A stretch of 64,000 nt of DNA, taken from contig NCSJ02000007.1 in the NCBI GenBank assembly GCA_002812745.2, forward strand, positions 1 through 64,000, written 5' to 3'. This document shows positions 60,642 to 64,000 of the stretch, in pieces. The notes beneath the pieces are model-generated. The model made no database searches. It saw only the letters and a list, made by a program, of their open reading frames with translations, and had not been told where the DNA came from. The position numbers and the translations under genes are program-made. Numbering within the stretch: the stretch's first letter is position 1; each line of letters starts with the position of its first letter. The DNA comes from Scytalidium lignicola (Eukaryota > Ascomycota > Leotiomycetes).

Positions 60642-62019
60642 TTACAAGAACAAAACAGCGACACCACCGGCAACGATTGCCGCAAAGCCCATACCACTAG
60701 TGAAATGGCCAGCACCGTTGGAGCCGGTGAAACCACCGCTTGGTGCGCTGGGAACGGGGGCACCAGTGGGCTTGGGAACTGTGCCGTTGCCAATTGGGCT
60801 AACGGTGAAGCTGGGGGCGGAAGTTGGGACACCACCAGCAGCAGCGGTAGTAGTGTAGACTGGCCCTGCTGGAGTCTCGGTGGCAGTTACTGGGCAGACA
60901 GTTGTGCCAATAACAATGATCTCGGTAGTCTCGTGAGGACCAGCGGGGCAGTTAGTCACGGTTGGAGCGCAGGAAGTGACGGTGTAGATGCTGGTAGTGT
61001 AGAGAGTGCTGGTTGTGTAGACTGGTGCTGAGGTCTCAGTGGCAGTCACGGGGCAAACGGTGGTACCAATGACGACGGTCTCAGTGGTCTCGTGTGGACC
61101 AGCTGGGCAGTTGGTGACAGTTGGTGCGCATGAGGTAACAGTGTAAACACTGGTGGTGTAGAGGGTGCTGGTAGTGTATCCACCGGCAGCGCTGGAGGTC
61201 TCAGTAGCAGTCACAGGGCAGACAGTGGTACCAACGACAACGGTCACAGTGGTTTCGTGAGGGCCAGCAGGGCAGTTGGTCACAGTTGGTGCGCAAGAGG
61301 TAACGGTATACACGCTGGTGGTGAGGATGGTGGAGGTGGTGTACTGAGTGCTGCTGGTGCTGGTGCCAACGATTGAGGAATTGGAGCCGCCTACTGAGGA
61401 GACGTCACCTACTGAGGATACTGAGGATACGCCGGCGACTGAGGATGCGCTGACCACTGGGGTAGAAGCGACAGCGGAGGAGGAGGCTGGGAATGAAGGA
61501 GCAGTAGTGGTGGTGCTGATAGGAGCGCTGCCGGTGCTAGATGGAGTTGGGCTCGAGTAGATTGAAGGGATGGTGGTGGTTGATGAAGTTGGCTGAGCCT
61601 CAGACGAGGCGGTAGTGGTGGTAGTCTCAACGGAGGAAGCTGTCGTTGGGGCAGCGCTTGAGCCCGTGGTATGGGTCATCGTGTAGGTGATGCAAGAGCA
61701 GGCGGATGAGAGAGCACTGTAAGATGGGCAGTTGGAGAAGTCCGGAGGGATGACCGTCGATGGAGCACCGTTGAGGTATCCTGGGCAGAAAGCCTTGGCT
61801 TCATCGTAGAAGCGGTTATCGGTCAACTCACGGTAGCAGTTGTCTTGTTCCTGCGTAAAATGTTAGTATATCTGGAAGATACGTTTAGGATGTACTCTAT
61901 TTCTTTTTGGCAAAGAGAAGATCGTACTATGTTGAGGAAGAACATACACAGTCAGGATACTTCCAGGCATTGGCAACGCCGAAGGCGATGGCCCCCAGAG
62001 AGAGGATGGTGGTGCGCAT
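60642..62019 (-). CDS. GPI-anchored Ser/Thr-rich cell wall protein with three repeats
   Basis: Exon 1 (62019-61948) encodes the signal peptide MRTTILSLGAIAFGVANA and joins exon 2 (61850-60642) through a 97-bp GT-AG intron, for 426 aa. A short Cys-containing domain follows (Cys in PDCEQDNCYRE, AFCPGYL, FSNCPSY, SACSCITY). A Ser/Thr-rich stalk and then three repeats of about 53 residues begin near residue 194, each with SCAPTVTNCPAGPHETT and GTTVCPVTATET. The end holds GSNGAGHFTSGMGF followed by a hydrophobic tail, as expected for GPI attachment. It is probably a structural or adhesive protein of the cell wall; O-glycosylation is likely. The DNA repeats are similar enough that copy number may vary between strains. 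Confidence 0.88.
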
Positions 62020-64000
62020 ATTGAATAGCGGGGTTAAAGTTGAAAAGCGAATGTGGGTTTTGAAGCTGCAAATATATAACTGAGCGTCAAAAGAAGAAGC
62101 GAGTGACTGTCAAACGAGTGACTTAGAGAACTGTAGAGTTGTGTGATCTTACGGATAAAGAAAGAGAAGAAGTAGAAAAGGCAAGTCTGGAGTGACGAGC
62201 AGCCACCTTAAGAATGTTCGCCGTCGAAGCCAACCACCACGGCGCCACGTTGAAAGGCCACCACCTCGTATACACACCATGTCCTGTCTTCACCCCTTCG
62301 TTGGTGCGTGCTTTGCTCTAGGGCTATGGTCGGCCATTGTGTACGAGAGAGGTACCAGCACAGAGCAGCAGATCCACCACACCGTTGCCAATTATTCGAT
62401 TCGATGCCCTCTGGGATCCCGTTTCCGTCTTTGACTTCCTCTTTCTTGCCCTGGTGGGTTTCTGTACAACACCAGCAACTACTGCAGGATAGCCTGCCGT
62501 TGTGTTTCCTTAAGCGTTCCTGGTCCTGCGGCTTGCCTGTCTTGAGCATGGTTACGCTCCTAGGTGCCATCCGTGCCATCCTCTTTTCTCCCCGCAAACG
62601 CCCTCAGAACTTTCTTTATTGGCGCCACCGACTGAAGAGCCAGCGATGATTGGAGAGAGCCGCCTCGTATCCAGCAACTTTAACCCTGTGGCAGAGCGTG
62701 CCCTGGCATGAGTGGCTTGGCCGGGAAGAGTTGTCGCATCGGGGTGCCAGAGCGCGGCGAATGGAATTGGTGTTGGTGGAAATTGAAGGAGAGAAGGGGC
62801 AAGGGGGGGATGAAGGGGGCTTGGTTCATCGCATCTGCAAGCGATTTGGTACCTGAAAGAAAGAGAGCGCTCAAGGGGCCTGGCTACCCGGTCAAATTTG
62901 CGCAAGAGNATGGTGTGGGCGCTATTCAGGGGCACGAGAGGATCTGGCGGTTTTGTTTGGACCACCACAGCAAAGTGGAGAAAGAACGCTTCTGACCCTT
63001 GGTTTGGGATACAAAAATAGGGGCATTTGACAGCGGATGTGTAGGTCGTCCCTGCTTCGACCAAGCCAGGAGCAACCACGCGTCTAGAACCCTTGGGATC
63101 CTTTCTTTCACGGGCGTCTCAAACCGCACCAAAGTGATCGAGGTGGGCACACACAACGCTAGACGAGTGGTTTGCCACTGTTCTGGGACGGCATAAGAAA
63201 GCTTACCGGTACCTCACAGCCAAGCCAGCTAGCAGCGAACATTGCGTGAAAGGGTTGCAGCTACTCGGTCCGGCTGCTATTTTGAGCAGGTACTCGGGCT
63301 CGGGCAGCGTCAGGAACACGAGAACAGCGAGGAAGAAAGAAAAATAAGCAGCGAGGTGGCTCCATGCTGGATTCTTTGGAGGGGCTCGATGACATGCGCC
63401 AACACCGACCGCTGGAGTCGGGATTTCAAATAAAGTATTATGGGAATGTCTCCTGGTTCCTGTGCGATACGGGCAATCCTGCGACCTGGAGAGGAAACGC
63501 ACTTCTCCTTTCCTTCTGTGATGGATTGTATAACCGCTATCAGGCCGGGACCCAGCACTCAATATTTCGATAGTCGATGTAACTGTTCGAAGCGCTTGGA
63601 GGGACAGGCGGTAATTAGCAACCAGATGTTGGATTGCCAGTGCGTCGCTCTCATTAATGATTGATAGCCACCTTTTTCCTTTCCTGTATTCCGCGCGAAA
63701 ACCGGAGTTTACGCTCAGCAGTACCTAGAAAAAGAAGCGCATCTGAATCGCGATGAGGGAGACAAAGTGTGACTATCCGGGTACCTGCGATTGGGTCTAA
63801 GACATGGCTGATTCCAGGTACCGGCACTTCCCCGTGGGCTTCCCCTTATCGCTTGCTTATTCCGTGCGTCATTGTTTCGCGGTTTCAAGAGCATCAGCAC
63901 AGTAATAATCAGCACCATAGTAATCAGCAATGATCTGATTAGCTAGAGTCTTACTAAAGAACTCTAATGGTCGTCTTTTCTGTTACTTAATATTTCACCT
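62020..64000. other. About 2 kb with no gene I can support
   Basis: Upstream region of the wall-protein gene and beyond. Several long open frames exist on both strands (for example 62552-63079 minus) because the sequence is GC-balanced, but they overlap, have no motif and include an N at 62910. I cannot select one. Promoter elements for the wall-protein gene probably lie in the first 300 bp. Confidence 0.4.

Noticed and set aside
62552..63079. Minus-strand frame of 175 codons with an N
   Set aside because: Overlapping frames on both strands look equally open, and the translation is Pro/Ser-rich without a motif; not separable from chance.

Overview
The window looks like nuclear DNA of a filamentous ascomycete (Pezizomycotina). 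Genes carry short GT-AG introns of about 48-180 bp with CTAAC/CTGAC-type branch sites. The products are typical of this group: nudE, a BYE1-type PHD/TFIIS/SPOC protein, a HET-domain protein, a fungal rhodopsin-like membrane protein, a PhyH dioxygenase and a GPI-anchored Ser/Thr-rich wall protein. A Leotiomycete-like genome with AT-rich, RIP-affected islands is my best guess, but it is inference only. About 18 single N characters are scattered through the window, and most touch a homopolymer. This suggests base-count uncertainty at homopolymers, so isolated frameshifts should be read with caution.

Layout. 1-5 kb is conserved housekeeping sequence: the 5' part of a ZNF830-like gene diverging from a BYE1-like gene, then the C-terminal end of an RGG protein cut off at a microsatellite. 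5-14 kb is a repeat-rich, AT-rich island with a broken Tc1/mariner transposase, several solo LTRs with 5-bp target duplications, a frameshifted gene of unknown function, an unrecognised two-exon gene, a PhyH-type dioxygenase and a degenerate but nearly full-length histone H3-like gene. 14-19.5 kb holds a broken secreted GH2 beta-mannosidase and an MFS transporter. 19.7-21.4 kb is a CTNNBL1 orthologue. 22-37 kb is mixed: hairpin repeats, an eight-exon FUSC/DUF2421-type membrane protein, nested LTR/MITE sequence, a HET protein, a GNAT remnant, an SDR enzyme and a rhodopsin-like membrane protein.

38-56 kb is core-like: nudE, a small Cys/His-rich protein, an APC amino-acid permease, a 14-exon lysyl-tRNA synthetase containing a 6-nt exon, and, after about 4 kb without a convincing gene, an NAD-type malic enzyme. 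56.7-60 kb returns to RIP-like decay: a phosphotransferase gene with one in-frame TAG, and an ORF relic with five TAG codons in one frame. The window ends with a GPI-anchored, Ser/Thr-rich repeat protein and about 2 kb with no gene I can support.

There is no operon logic here. The biological story is a contrast between intact conserved genes and transposon-rich stretches in which several genes are decaying, often at codons that could be C-to-T products of CAG, CAA or CGA. The most unusual object is the relic histone H3 variant at 10,010-10,543. It keeps both intron boundaries and most of the H3 fold, but has one internal stop and has lost the Ser10 and Ser28 positions.
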